In this document: piece by piece, positions 53,913-64,000 of the stretch | Numbering within the stretch: position 1 is the first letter of the stretch | Layout of the letters: each line of letters begins with the position of its first letter | Assembly (NCBI GenBank): GCA_027382625.1 | Contig: JAJKFJ010021696.1 | Span: 62,001 to 126,000 of the forward strand | DNA: 64,000 nucleotides | Source of the DNA: Tetmemena sp. SeJ-2015 | Lineage: Eukaryota > Ciliophora > Spirotrichea > Sporadotrichida > Oxytrichidae | Reading direction: 5' to 3' | Position numbers and translations under genes: made by a program | The notes under the pieces: model-generated | Told to the model about the DNA's origin: nothing | The model's input: only the letters and a program-made list of their open reading frames with translations | Database searches by the model: none

Positions 53913-54341
53913 TATGAATAAGATAAATCTCTAACTCAAAAACTTAATAAGAAATGATCAGAAAGAATACAAATCAGTTAGTTTGAGATTATCTTTCTCT
54001 GCTTAATTTTTTAAATCACTATCATGAAGCTAAAAAGATTCTCCCACTAAATAATCTAGCAAATAAAACTAGCTATAATGGAGGCTATCTCAAAGTATCG
54101 CAACCAAAGGCTTTTAATTTTGCTGAAGTCAATTTATCTTGAAGATAAATCTTATTTGATATCAGAGAGCAATTAATTCATTTTATTTCAAAATACTTTA
54201 TCTGATGCATGAGTTGAAATATTGACGGCTTGTATAATTATTATAAAAATGAAAGCTGTTTCTTTATTTAAGCTATCTTCTTCAAGTTGCTTCGTTAGAT
54301 CTACTTAATCCTAGATCCTTCAAGCATCTCCTTATTTCACT
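53913..54341. other. Intergenic, A+T-rich
   Basis: 429 bp between two plus-strand genes. Nothing was recognised. Confidence 0.5.
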
Positions 54342-55150
54342 ATGAGCAGATAATTTACTACTAACTAAGAGAGCAATAAATCTGAAACTTTAAACAGCAG
54401 CAGTGAGAACAACACTCAACCAAAAGAAGTAAGGAGAAATAATTCACTTCAACATTAAACTCGTAAATTAAATTAGATAGATAAATTTCTGATCGTAAAC
54501 TCTAAATTATTATCTTATAGATAGACGTGAAGGCAAAGATAGAGGAAATTAAAGCTAGTGGAGTAGAGAGTTATAAGATTTTTGAGATGGCTGCTGAGAA
54601 ATTGAAGAAGGTTTAAAACTCCAAACGCCTTCTATTCTTTGTAAACATCCCTGTGATGATTGCGATGCCCCTGATTACAGAAACAGGCTTCCTAGATGGA
54701 AATCCCAAGCAGGCGCGAGTGACTATGTTCTTGTATATGACAGACTTCTTCTTCCTATTCAATTCCATCATCATTTACCAGTCTTTGAGAAGATTAGTTC
54801 AGGCTATTGACTACTTGCCCAACGAAGACAAATTATAATTACAAACATATACTTAGACTTATTTCATTTATTTCATAGATATTAAATTGCTGATTAAGTA
54901 GTTTGGTTCTAAGTTTCTTGGAATAAAGGAGTACAAAGTGGAGCCAAAAGAGTTGATAAAGGAAAAAAACATCAACAACCCATTCATTGGATATAAAAGC
55001 ATCAAGGACACTAATGTTAAACTAGGAGTGGAGAGCGTTGGCTTTTGGCACGATAGAGAATTCTTAGACGCCATCATCTTCAAGCAGAAAGTAAGAACTC
55101 CAGTTCAAAGAATTAAGAAAGAGGAAACTCAAACTGAAGAGAAGTAGTGA
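54342..55150 (+). CDS. Two-transmembrane-helix protein, founder-like paralogue of the downstream tandem array
   Basis: ATG at 54342 starts a polar Ser/Asn/Gln-rich leader (MSRQFTTNQESNKSETLN). Next is a helix (IEEIKASGVESYKIFEMAAE) and two membrane segments, LLFFVNIPVMIAMPLITETG and VTMFLYMTDFFFLFNSIIIY. After an IES comes a soluble tail: LLIKQFGSKFLGIKEYKVEP, NNPFIGYKSIKDTNVKLGVE and FWHDREFLDAIIFKQK, ending ETQTEEKQ with TGA at 55148-55150. The layout resembles small mitochondrial two-TM proteins, but I do not recognise the family. Four degenerate relatives follow at 56.5-64 kb. It is convergent with EB1, 86 bp away. Confidence 0.7.
54835..54888 (+). other. IES, 54 nt, pointer AAATT
   Basis: AAATT at 54830-54834 and 54884-54888. 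Removal reads LPNEDKLLIKQFGSKFLG. The length is a multiple of three, so it is hidden as an open frame. The paralogues carry longer interruptions at the same protein position. Confidence 0.75.
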
Positions 55151-55236
55151 TAAAGCATATTTTAGACTATTCATATTAATTTCGTCTATTTCTAAATTGG
55201 AAGTTTATCGGAAAATTAAAATTAATCTATAGAGAA

Positions 55237-56381
55237 TCAGTTTCCTTCAATAAAGTCTTCGGGCACTGCTGAAAGTATACTCATTATTTCATTCTTAACA
55301 GGCCCATCTTTCTTCCTCTTTTTACATAATTCTTCTACTTGTCGCAGCTTGGAATAGTAGAAATTTCTCTCCTCCTCTATTTGCTAGATATCCTTTGGTA
55401 TATAAATTAAATTTAAGTAGTTTAAATAAGCTATCCTCGATGAACAGCTTGTGGTTAAACAATTGTTAGGTGAGTTCGCTCTCTAGAGATTAAACTAGGT
55501 CTTAAAGTTGAAGCTTTCGCTGCTCATTTATTTCTGCGATAGCTGAGGGAGACTGAGGCAGTTGAGATTCACTTAGGTTTTGTGTGTTAGTTTGAAAGTT
55601 ACTAGTTTGATAAAGATCCTGCGTGTTCAAAGTCTGTGTGGGCAGATTCTAATTCTGCATAAATAGCTATGGCTGTGGCTGTTGTGCTTAATAGCTTTGA
55701 GCAGGCATAGCGAGTTATCTCTTCATCTCCTCAGCTTGTTATTGTTACTACTAGAACATAAAACATGTAAGCATTAAAGTTTGCATTTAATTTACTTCTG
55801 ATTGATATTTCTGAGTAAGGGATGTTGCTACTATCTTTGAGCTTCATCTTATTCCTACTCGTAAGCATATCCATCTTCATCTTCCACTCCATCGGAAACA
55901 TATCCTACTGCTGATACTTTCTGTAAGAGCTCTTATTTGGGATGAGATGCGGTGCCATGCTTATCTAAAAGTTCCCTCCTTAAAAGTTATGTGCCTTCTT
56001 ATAAGCTTCTACTCTTCTCTCGTAGCCATTATAAGTTGAGGAGAAGTTTGGCTGTGTTTTCATGGCATAGTCATAGAGCCACTGCAGGAATTCCATATTG
56101 TATTGGAACTTGCTATTCGCTAGGTTAGGCACAGAGATCTGCTTGTGCAGTTTGAGTTTATTGACGCAGTCGTCAAGGATTTTAAGATTGCGGGCATTGT
56201 CGTCTTTGTTCTTGCAATTCAGATTTACCCTTATCAAGGGGATAGAGCCAGGGTGAATCGCATCTAGAACTTGCAGATAGGCTACTCCATCGCTGAGCTG
56301 CTCTATCTTTGGATAGTCAGTCTCCACTTATTCATTAAGCCAGGCGAGCAACTCTAGTCTGCCCAGGTTTCTTGCTTTCAT
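55237..56381 (-). CDS. EB1-family microtubule plus-end-binding protein
   Basis: EB1 tracks growing microtubule ends and recruits partners. The N-terminal calponin-homology domain starts MKARNLGRLELLAWLNEQVE (ATG at 56381) and contains YPKIEQLSDGVAYLQVLDAI, HPGSIPLIRVNLN and NSKFQYNMEFLQWLYDYAMK, in the family order. A Gln/Tyr-rich linker follows (55.5-55.9 kb). After an IES comes the dimerising coiled coil and EB homology motif IEEERNFYYSKLRQVEEL, ending AVPEDFIEGN with TGA at 55237. The length of about 300 residues is typical. It is head-to-head with the first array copy (start codons 133 bp apart), which explains why the array units carry EB1 stubs. Confidence 0.93.
55395..55437 (-). other. 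IES, 43 nt, pointer TATCCT
   Basis: TATCCT at 55389-55394 and 55432-55437. Removal gives HKLFIEDIQQIEEERNFYYS in frame, linking the linker to the coiled coil of EB1. Confidence 0.9.
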
Positions 56382-56513
56382 TAAGAGATTAGGATTAATT
56401 TTATGAATAATTCCTCTAAATTTAATTAATAATCTCATAATTTTGCAGTAAATGTTAATCTAATTTGAGCAAATTGAGAGCATTGATTTATTATAATTGA
56501 AAAATGCTGACAA

Positions 56514-58886
56514 ACCAATATAATATTCACAAATGTTTACAAGATAAGTCTCTAGTCATTTCAACTATCCTGAGTCTAGGAAAATAGAGCTAAAGATTTA
56601 GATAATTGAGAATCGCAGTTTCATTTTCAATCAAGAATTAATTTAGAAAGTTAAATTTAAAATCCATCACACAATAAAGTTGAATTGGAATCAGTAATTA
56701 ATACATGCAAGCCATATATTAATTTATAGAGAGCGGGGACCCCCAAATATCTAAAGTTTTAAAATTTATTCTATGTAAATGAGATACAGAGCTTGATTTA
56801 AGGGATTCATGAGCTATGGTGAGCCTTTACTCTATATGATAAAAAAATCTCTCCCCTTTTTTAATCCATCAGACTAAGATAAATGATTCCTTGAGCAAGG
56901 ATCAGCCAGCCCCGATAGGTGCAAATTTTAAGGGTTTAAATTATTAGTATATTATATGTGGAAATTTAATGATGGTATGCTTTGAATCTTCATTTGTGGA
57001 GACATTATTTGAGGCTAGATCTTGAGAAATTTTATGCTATAAATTACTTGATGATTTCACGTATCACAGTTGATCGATCCTCTCGAATATAATTCCTTTA
57101 AAATAAATTCTTCCTCGAGCTAACATCACAAATGTATTGTTAGTAGGCTTTTTAGATAAATAGATGAGATAAGTTGATTTGGAAAGCTTAGATAGATAAC
57201 CAATCGGGGTTGTCTGGATAATTTGGTTCGCTCCTCATGAATCAGAGCATCATCACTTGAACTAAGACGGCACAGACTTAGCGCATGTTACTCATATTGC
57301 TCTGTTATATATACTCTACGATTTAACTTCTTAATTCAGTAATTAAATATTTAATGCTTAAATACATTTTCAATCAGTTCATGAGAAAATTTTCCACTTA
57401 AAGAGATAACCAATAGCTGCATATAATTAATTTATATTGAAGGAATTTTAATTAAAATCAATGATTGGTTAAAATAATAAATGGAGAGTTGCAAAATGGT
57501 GACAGTTGAAATCGCAGATTCACCCCTTATCTGTAGCTTATTCGATAGCTTATTGAAAATTAATATGAGTTTCTTCTTTAATCATCAACTATACAGCACC
57601 TCTTAGCAGCGAGATATGACTCACGCATTCTTCTACTTATTCCTCTTCATTATTTTCATTAAAACTTGTGTTTCTTATAACTCTTGACTTAGTGTTCCCA
57701 CACAAAAGTTACAAGGATAAAAAGTTCTTAGAATTTTATGCTGAATCGAATGGTCTAATAATTATTCAAATTGGCCACACTTCTACTGCCATGATTTATT
57801 CCATTTAAATTTAATAGTTAATTTAATTCTCTTTTTATTAAATTCTCAGCTATAATAGCTCCTAACAGAAGATGAACTTTTTGAAAAATTAAAAATTCTG
57901 AAAGACTCCGGCGTTAGCGAATATCCTCTCTTCAAAATGAGAGTAGAATATTTAAAGAAGTTTACTTTATATAAAAAGCTTTTTGTTGGTGAAGGATGTT
58001 TTCTGTGTATATGGCATATTATTGGAACTAACTTATTTGACACTTATATTGGAGACTCTCTTCTTGGATTTATTGGAGCAGCTTTACTAACTTTATTTAT
58101 GAATTTTCAATGGTTGCATCTATACTTTGCACTGGCTAAAATATAATTTTATGTTTTAATTAATATCGTTGTAATTAATAAGAAAAGTGAAAGAAACAAA
58201 TTGATTTCATTCAAAATTAAAATCGAACTCTTTTTATTCTGTAAGCCAGTCGCAAAACAAAATGAAAGTGAATGCAATTTTATTATGAATGAATCCTTTT
58301 TATCATTAGAAAAGTGTAAAAATAAATTTATCTTTCAAAAATGTCGCAGAACTTAAAATTTTATCGGATGGAAATAAGGCTCATTCAAAAAATGTCTACA
58401 ATCAAAATTATCTTAGATATTTAACTCTAAATATGAACTACACAAATGAAATTGTCTTTCTAGTCTATATTTAATTTTTTTTAGGGAAATTTATTTTTTA
58501 TATAAGTTCTATTATATTAATTAAAGTTATGGTTTAAAACTGTTCAGTCTATCTCTTATATCCCTGGAGAGAATAAGTTGCTATCTCATTATTAAATTAT
58601 AATTGAATGAAGTTGAAAATAGAGCAATACCGAGGTCTTCTATTGGATTCTAAAGTAATAGAGCTAAGCCCTTATCAATTAAAAAAGTCAACTGGAATCA
58701 TAAATCCTTTCATAGGCTACAAGAGAAAAATTTTTTTGCCTTATTTACCTACTAGGTTGGATTTTGCAATTTAAAAATAATTATCCATCATATAATTGGT
58801 AATTAAATGTTGCGACCGAGAGATTCGGGGAATGGAATGATAGAGAGTTTTTAGATTCTCTTTTGATTCATGCCAAAAAACTTTGA
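56514..58886 (+). CDS. Array copy 1: two-TM protein paralogue with expanded IESs
   Basis: A short first segment starts MLTNQYNIHKCLQDKSLVIS (ATG at 56514). About 1.2 kb of A+T-rich non-coding DNA follows, including the dispersed repeat. Then comes the membrane part, LTEDELFEKLKILKDSGVSE, KKLFVGEGCFLCIWHIIGTN and LGFIGAALLTLFMNFQWLHL. A 478-nt segment (58144-58621) with pointer AAAATA separates it from the tail; joining gives FALAKIEQYRGLLLDSKVIE. The tail has NPFIGYK, another gap, and ERFGEWNDREFLDSLLIHAK, TGA at 58884-58886. All segments are open, so it may be a working gene in the somatic genome. Relation to the 54.3 kb gene is clear from NPFIGYK and DREFLD. Confidence 0.6.
57447..57857. 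repeat. Dispersed 0.41 kb repeat, copy B, inside array copy 1
   Basis: Homologous to 42350-42771. The flanking sequence is shared with the equivalent place in array copy 3 (about 61.85-61.92 kb), where the repeat is absent, so it was inserted into copy 1 or lost from the others. Its ORF keeps most residues but lacks an intact start. Confidence 0.8.
58144..58621 (+). other. IES, 478 nt, pointer AAAATA, at the same protein position as 54835-54888
   Basis: AAAATA at 58138-58143 and 58616-58621. Copies 2 and 3 have the same word (AAAAT or AAAATA) at the matching ends. Confidence 0.8.
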
Positions 58887-59133
58887 AACATTTAGATTTA
58901 TTCAATACTTTAATAATCAATCAGATTTCTGTCTACTAAATAAGATTTCCGTTAAATTGTAGAGTAAAGATTAAATTCAAATTAAAGAGTTCTAAAAAAT
59001 TATTTTCACAAGCTTTTTAAACAAAGCATATTTAGCTACGAACTAAGCAAAGGTATTACTCAAGATATCTGAAATGGTAAAAAAATGAAACTAAGGATAC
59101 AACAACTCATTCTCACTTAATTATAAAACTCTG

Positions 59134-59216
59134 GCAGCTGCTCTATCTTAGTCTGTCTCCATTTATTCATTAAGTCGGGCTAGTAACTTTCGAAAGCCCA
59201 AGTTTATTTCTTTCAT
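59134..59216 (-). pseudogene. Stub of the EB1 5' end, array unit 2
   Basis: The minus strand reads MKEINLGFRKLLARLNEQME plus TD before losing the frame, a decayed copy of the EB1 start (MKARNLGRLELLAWLNEQVE). It stands head-to-head with array copy 2 as EB1 does with copy 1. Confidence 0.8.
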
Positions 59217-59286
59217 TAATTGATTACTATTAAATTATTTATGAAGAAAAATAATAACCTTTAAATTAGTTTTTAATATACAAAAA

Positions 59287-60545
59287 ATGTAGAGAATCTA
59301 TTTCAATTGTCAGAAATTTAAGCAAAATAAGTTAGCGTTTTAAACTCTTCTTGGCTAAATAGATGATGGACAAAATTTTTAGAAGAATGAAAGTTGCATC
59401 AAAATTATCAATTAGTTCTCAAGAAAATTTTCAACACAAGGAGATAATAATCAAAAGTTCTTAAATTATTTTAAAGCTACTAACTAAGTATGAGCTTCAG
59501 CAAAAACTAAAAATGATGAAAGACTCTGTATAGTTGAGTATCCAATCTTTATAATGAAAAAAGAAGAGCTTAAAAGATTTTCATTCTTATAGGAAAGTTG
59601 TGGCTTTTGGGGCAAGCTATATTTTTAGCATAAATTGTATTGGAGTTTTTGCTTTTCCTGCATTCGAAATAGATCAAATGATTTTAACAGTTGGGGCAAT
59701 TTTTGAAATAGCTATGCTCATTCAAAGTGTAATACTTTACAAATTCCTAGGCAAAATATAATTTGAACTTAAATTTAATCGATGATTACTTAACTAAATT
59801 AGAGATGGTCAGTAAACATAGGGAATGATAAATTCTAATTTTAACTGCTTCTCTAACTTAAATTATGCTTATTGCTCTTAAAAATGAATAAGTTTTTTGT
59901 TTACTTCTGAATTAGCAGCCTTAAGTATCATAAATTGACACACGTGCAGTCTCATTCTTCCTGTCCTAAATATGCATAATAAATATGCATGTTTGCTTAT
60001 AAATCTGAATTGGAAGCTCAGACATAAAGTTTTAAAAAAACCATTTTCAAGAAAAATATACCAGAAAATTGAGAAAAATAACTTTTAGCGTAGAGATCTG
60101 CTACATTTCCTTAATCCATTTTCATTACTAAGTTAACTCACTCATTAAAAAATTCTAACAATAATATAATAATTCACTTCAGTAAATTTATTTTAAAACA
60201 GTGAATTCAATCACATACAACCCTTACATCAATAAGCTATGAAATCTTTAAACAAGAGATTTAATTTACTTTTAGCTGAAAATTATTCAATACAGAGGAT
60301 TTCGATTAATATCTGAAGAAGTTAAGCTTAGTCCACATCAATTACAAAAATCATTTGGGATATTAAACCGTTTCAAAGGATACAAGAGTACTGAATTGCA
60401 GGATCTTTCATTTAGTAAAACTGAATTCGCGATCTTAAAGTTATTTCTTAACATTAATTAATTTAATGTTGCGACCGAGAAATTTGGGGTATGGGAGAAT
60501 AGACAGCTTTTAGATTCACTTTTATTTCATGCCAAATCTCTTTGA
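59287..60545 (+). pseudogene. Array copy 2 of the two-TM protein, partly degenerate
   Basis: It starts MQRIYFNCQKFKQNKLAF (ATG at 59287). The membrane part near 59.49-59.76 kb has GVFAFPAFEIDQMILTVGAI and LIQSVILYKFLGKI but a frame shift before it. A gap with pointer AAAAT joins to IQYRGFRLISEEVKLSPHQL, GYKST and EKFGVWENRQLLDSLLFHAK, TGA at 60543-60545. The status could be a gene with IESs or a pseudogene; the internal shift favours decay or a sequencing error. Confidence 0.55.
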
Positions 60546-61023
60546 CACAAAAACTAAAGATTTATTTATAATTTTGTCAATGGCTTAATCTTCTTCTTCA
60601 AGGCAGATTATTAATTCTAATTAGTTTAAGGAGTTGAATGAAGTGAAATCCAGAATACAAATTAAAGAGTTTTAAAATCTTGATAATCGTCTATCTTATA
60701 AAGCAAACTTTTTTTAATTAAGATAATTTTAGACTGACTATGATATTCTTAAGCTGACGAGGGTATTAAAAATCAATTAACACACCTTAACATTGCTTTC
60801 TCGTCATATTATAGGAATTTTAATCCATCCTGAGTTATTAAATCTTAGCTTGGTCTATCTCCATTTATTCTGTCAGTCAGTCTTGTAACTTTAGTCTACC
60901 CAAGTATAAACTTTCATATAAAGATTAGTTTTAAATTTTATATACCACTAAATTAATCAACCCATATATTGCATAATCGTTCGAAAATTTTGAGAACATA
61001 AATTTATTATAATCATTTTTAAA
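60546..61023. other. Spacer between array copies 2 and 3
   Basis: A+T-rich DNA containing only the EB1 stub at 60846-60916. No other feature was seen. Confidence 0.5.
60846..60916 (-). pseudogene. Stub of the EB1 5' end, array unit 3
   Basis: Diverged copy of the EB1 start region, recognisable by its match to 59150-59216 and 56300-56381 (for example TCTATCTCCATTTATTC). The start codon is degraded. Confidence 0.6.
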
Positions 61024-62979
61024 ATGTAGACAAGAAATCAATATTTTTCAAATCTTTAACAAGATAAGTCTGTGATATCTACTATAATTGGTCAAAGAGA
61101 AGAGCACTTAAAATTTTAGATAATTGATAGTCGCAGATTAATTTTCAATCCGAAATTTAATTATAGTGAAAATATTAGAATCTCTCTTAAAATAAATTTG
61201 GCCATGAGCTAGATTCATATATCAATAAGTCATTACTTTTTTATAATGAGAATGAATGGTTCCGTCCTCTTAAATTTTTTGAATTTGATAATTTGTCCTA
61301 AATAAAAATGAGTAAAGTGGCTTGAATTATAGAGAGGTCAAAACTATACGAGAATGACACTACTCTCTAAATTTATCCGCTCGATTCTAAACAAGTGATC
61401 ATTCTTCAAGAATAAGTAAGACTCAATAGGAGAAATTAATACTTATAAGTTGAATTATTCGAATGGTACTTATTTAGCTTCTTTTTGCGAAATATTAGTT
61501 GAGACTAGTTCTTTAGAAATATACTGCTTCTTGTAATTTGTAGGTCCTTTCAATTTTTCCAATCATCTCCAATTTCAAGATGGGATGGTAGTTATTTATC
61601 TAGCTCTTCGAATAGAAGGTTTGAGAAAAAATATATTGATTACAGGCGGGGTATCTGGAAGTTTTGGCTGGGTAGAATTTTACTTATTCTAATAGGGGCA
61701 GTTCATATCTCAGACTCTCAGAATTTAGGGTCTTAGCACGCGCACTCATTGGCTAGTTTATCAAATTATGCATTTGCTATTATTTATGCCCTACGAAGTG
61801 GCACCTTAATTCCTCTATAAATCTTTAAATATTATATTAATTTTCAATCAGTTCATTAAAAACTTTTCAACATAAAAAGATAATCAAAAGCTAATATCAA
61901 TTTATTTATACAAGCTTCTAACAGAAGAAGAGATTTTAAAGAAAATAGAAATTATGAAACGCTCAGGCTTAACTGAATATCCACTCTTTAAAATTAAAGA
62001 AGAAGATACTGTAGAGATTTACTTACTATAAAAAGTCCTTTGTGATTGAAGCATGTCTTCTGTACATCATTGCCTTACATTGGGGAGTATCTTATAATGC
62101 CTTTTATTGAAAACTCTCTTGCTGGGTATATTGGAGCGTCGATTATGACTCTAGCACTATTCTTTCAATGTGTGTATCTATACTTTGCACTTGCTAAAAT
62201 ATAGTTCTCATTTAAATAAAATAGTTGGTTAGTTAAAATAAAAGTAAAAAGTAAAATAAAAATTAAAATATTAGGAATGTAAAATTAATATTCAATTCAA
62301 AATACCAGCATTTATCGTACGGATTAGAGAAACTAATTACTATCCTATGTAAGGCTAGTTAAAATGATAAGTTAAAGAAGCAGCTAATTAGGACTAAGCT
62401 AAATGCGATTTATTATCCATTTATCGCTTTATGTTTCTGGAGATTAAAACATCGCAAAACAAAGAAAAAATATCTAAAAATTGATACAATATAAAACTAT
62501 ACAATTGTAATTAAAATTTGAGAAGATAGTTTGCTTATATATATCTCTCTTTATTAGTTTTAATTTAAGGACAAGATAATTAACCATTAAGTTTTCAGCT
62601 ATAATATATTCTGTAATATAAATTTATTTATAAAACCGTGCATTCTATATCATATCTCCCTTAAGAGAATAAGTTAATTTAATTGAATAAATATCAAATT
62701 GATTTCATTTAAGTTGAAAATAGAGCAATACCGAGGAATTCTATTGAATTCTAAAGAAATGATTCTTAGTCCTTATCAATTGAAAAAGTCAACGGGAATC
62801 ATAAATCCTTTAATAGGTACAAGAGAAAATTTGTGTGGCCTTATTTAATTAGGTCTGATTTTGCAATTTAAAAAATAAACAAATCAAATTTAGTTAATTA
62901 AATGTTGCGACCGAGGATTCGGGGATGGAATGATAGAGAGTTCTTAGATTCACTTTTGATTCATGCCAAAAAACTTTGA
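61024..62979 (+). pseudogene. Array copy 3 of the two-TM protein, degenerate
   Basis: It starts MQTRNQYFSNLQQDKSVIST (ATG at 61024), the counterpart of the copy 1 start. The membrane part (about 61.92-62.21 kb) begins LTEEEILKKIEIMKRSGLTE and then breaks frame repeatedly, while the nucleotide match to copy 1 continues to LYFALAKI. The tail at 62.72-62.98 kb reads EQYRGILLNSKEMILSPYQL and NPLIG, then shifts; TGA at 62977-62979. The shifts make it look like a pseudogene. Confidence 0.55.
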
Positions 62980-63116
62980 AACAATTATATTTATTCAAGA
63001 TTTTATAACCCTTAATATCTTTATCACCTTAATTATGCCTGCTCATTATTTCTAAAAAGACAAGAAAATTGAGAGAGATAAGTGTAAATAAAGAAATCAA
63101 TTTTGCTAATTAATTA

Positions 63117-63162
63117 GCTAAGCTAGAAATCTTGTCTACCTAAGTTTCTTCCTTTCATTTAG
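63117..63162 (-). pseudogene. Stub of the EB1 5' end, array unit 4
   Basis: Short remnant matching the EB1 start region (CTTGTCTACCTAAGTTTC, CTTTCATTTAGAGATTAGG), followed by the same upstream A+T-rich DNA as at 56.38-56.46 kb. Confidence 0.55.
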
Positions 63163-63294
63163 AGATTAGGATTAAAATTATGAAGAATAAATAAATACCT
63201 AAAATTAAATTAATCAACTAAGATATTGCTTAGGAAATATTGAATCGATCGAAGATAATTTCAAACCATACAATTAATTTTTTAATTTACAAAA

Positions 63295-64000
63295 ATGATG
63301 TAGAGAAGACTTGTCAATTTTCTAAAGTTCCAACAGAAAATCTCGGGATGACTTCTCTAGTTAGCTTTTGCGATGCTAGTTAAAGAACTTAGAAGAATGA
63401 TCATCGCTTGTTGGTTTTCAATCATCTCATTAGAAGATTTTCCTCATAGAATGATTACTAAAGGCTCTGAGCATTTTATTTATTTTAGCTCCTTACTGAA
63501 GAAGAACTTTTCAATAGAATAGAGACACTGAAAGGCTCGGGGTTAAACGAATATCCACTCTTCTAAATGAAGGAATAAGATCTTAAGAAATTTGCTTTCT
63601 ACAAGACAATTGTGACTTACGAAGCAGGTTTTCTTGGGTTGATAAATATGCTTGCTGCAGAATTTTACAATCTGATTCCAGATGACTCAAATCTTTATAT
63701 GATCATTGCAATGTCTTTTCTAGAACTGGTTATGTTTTTCGAATGCGCATTTGTTTACCATGTCCTTGGCAAAATATAGTTTATATTTAATTATAATGGG
63801 ATTATACAAAATTATTGCTCTTTTAATTCGCCCTCCTACAAGTGGCTCACGTTTTTCAGTTAATCACATACACAATAAAAACAATTTTATTATTCTAGAT
63901 TCCTCTTTGTACCCTAGGCTTTCAAAAATACAACATTCTCTTAAATTCCTAACAAAATTTCTTCAGTTTTTTTTATTGCTGTCACTAAGAAAATACATTA
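63295..64000 (+). CDS. Array copy 4 of the two-TM protein, 3' part outside the window
   Basis: It starts MMQRRLVNFLKFQQKISG (ATG at 63295). The membrane part (63.49-63.78 kb) is open and close to copy 1 in design: LTEEELFNRIETLKGSGLNE, PLFQMKEQDLKKFAFYKTIV and LGLINMLAAEFYNLIPDDSN, with a second hydrophobic segment ending FVYHVLGKI. The frame reaches the AAAATA word that serves as pointer in the other copies; the tail segment would lie beyond the window. The open frame suggests it is less decayed than copy 3. Confidence 0.6.

Overview
The window reads as ciliate nuclear DNA. Every recognisable protein needs UAA and UAG read as Gln, with UGA as the main stop. Intergenic DNA is A+T-rich, introns are short GT-AG introns, and 64 kb carries many genes without telomere repeats. 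At least fourteen coding regions are interrupted by short A+T-rich segments bounded by 3-9 bp direct repeats. Removing one repeat plus the segment restores the reading frame and the expected protein family sequence. This is the pointer/IES (internal eliminated sequence) structure of a germline (micronuclear) genome, most like a stichotrich such as Oxytricha or Stylonychia. The genus is an inference.

Layout. 1-3.3 kb: 5' part of a PAS-domain membrane protein (-). 3.9-10.6 kb: VPS13-like lipid-transfer protein (+), cut off by a 7.3 kb C-rich, G-poor block (10.6-17.96 kb) with pure C runs up to 28 nt and one island of ordinary coding sequence at 13.5-13.96 kb. 18.0-20.4 kb: TBC1D13-like Rab-GAP (-). 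20.6-26.65 kb: TPR protein (+) whose central 1.7 kb lies on the opposite strand, with pointer-like joins at both ends. 26.9-34.1 kb: a tubulin-tyrosine-ligase-like (TTLL) gene (-) interrupted by a 1.72 kb pointer-flanked segment that holds a complete TTLL9-like gene on the + strand. 34.3-36.2 kb: membrane-anchored aspartyl protease (-). 36.5-37.8 kb: old-yellow-enzyme oxidoreductase (+). 38.0-38.7 kb: COMM-domain protein (-). 39.0-39.6 kb: unidentified gene (-). 39.7-43.6 kb: importin beta (+), carrying a 0.42 kb dispersed repeat. 43.8-45.7 kb: unidentified Ser/Gln-rich protein (-). 46.0-46.9 kb: COP9 signalosome subunit 8 (+). 47.0-48.5 kb: BET bromodomain protein (-). 48.4-49.9 kb: secreted protein (-). 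50.0-51.6 kb: CFAP161-calcyphosine fusion (+). 51.9-53.9 kb: unidentified Ser/Asn/Gln-rich protein (+). 54.3-55.15 kb: two-TM protein (+). 55.2-56.4 kb: EB1 (-). 56.5-64 kb: a decaying tandem array of two-TM paralogues, each unit after the first starting with a stub of the EB1 5' end.

Several genes concern microtubules and cilia (two TTLLs, CFAP161, EB1) or membrane traffic (VPS13, TBC1D13, COMMD). They sit on both strands in no operon-like order, so this is gene content rather than a pathway cluster. Many frames also break by +/-1 nt at homopolymers without pointers. These look like sequencing errors, so exon coordinates are approximate and only the named starts, stops and pointer junctions are exact readings.
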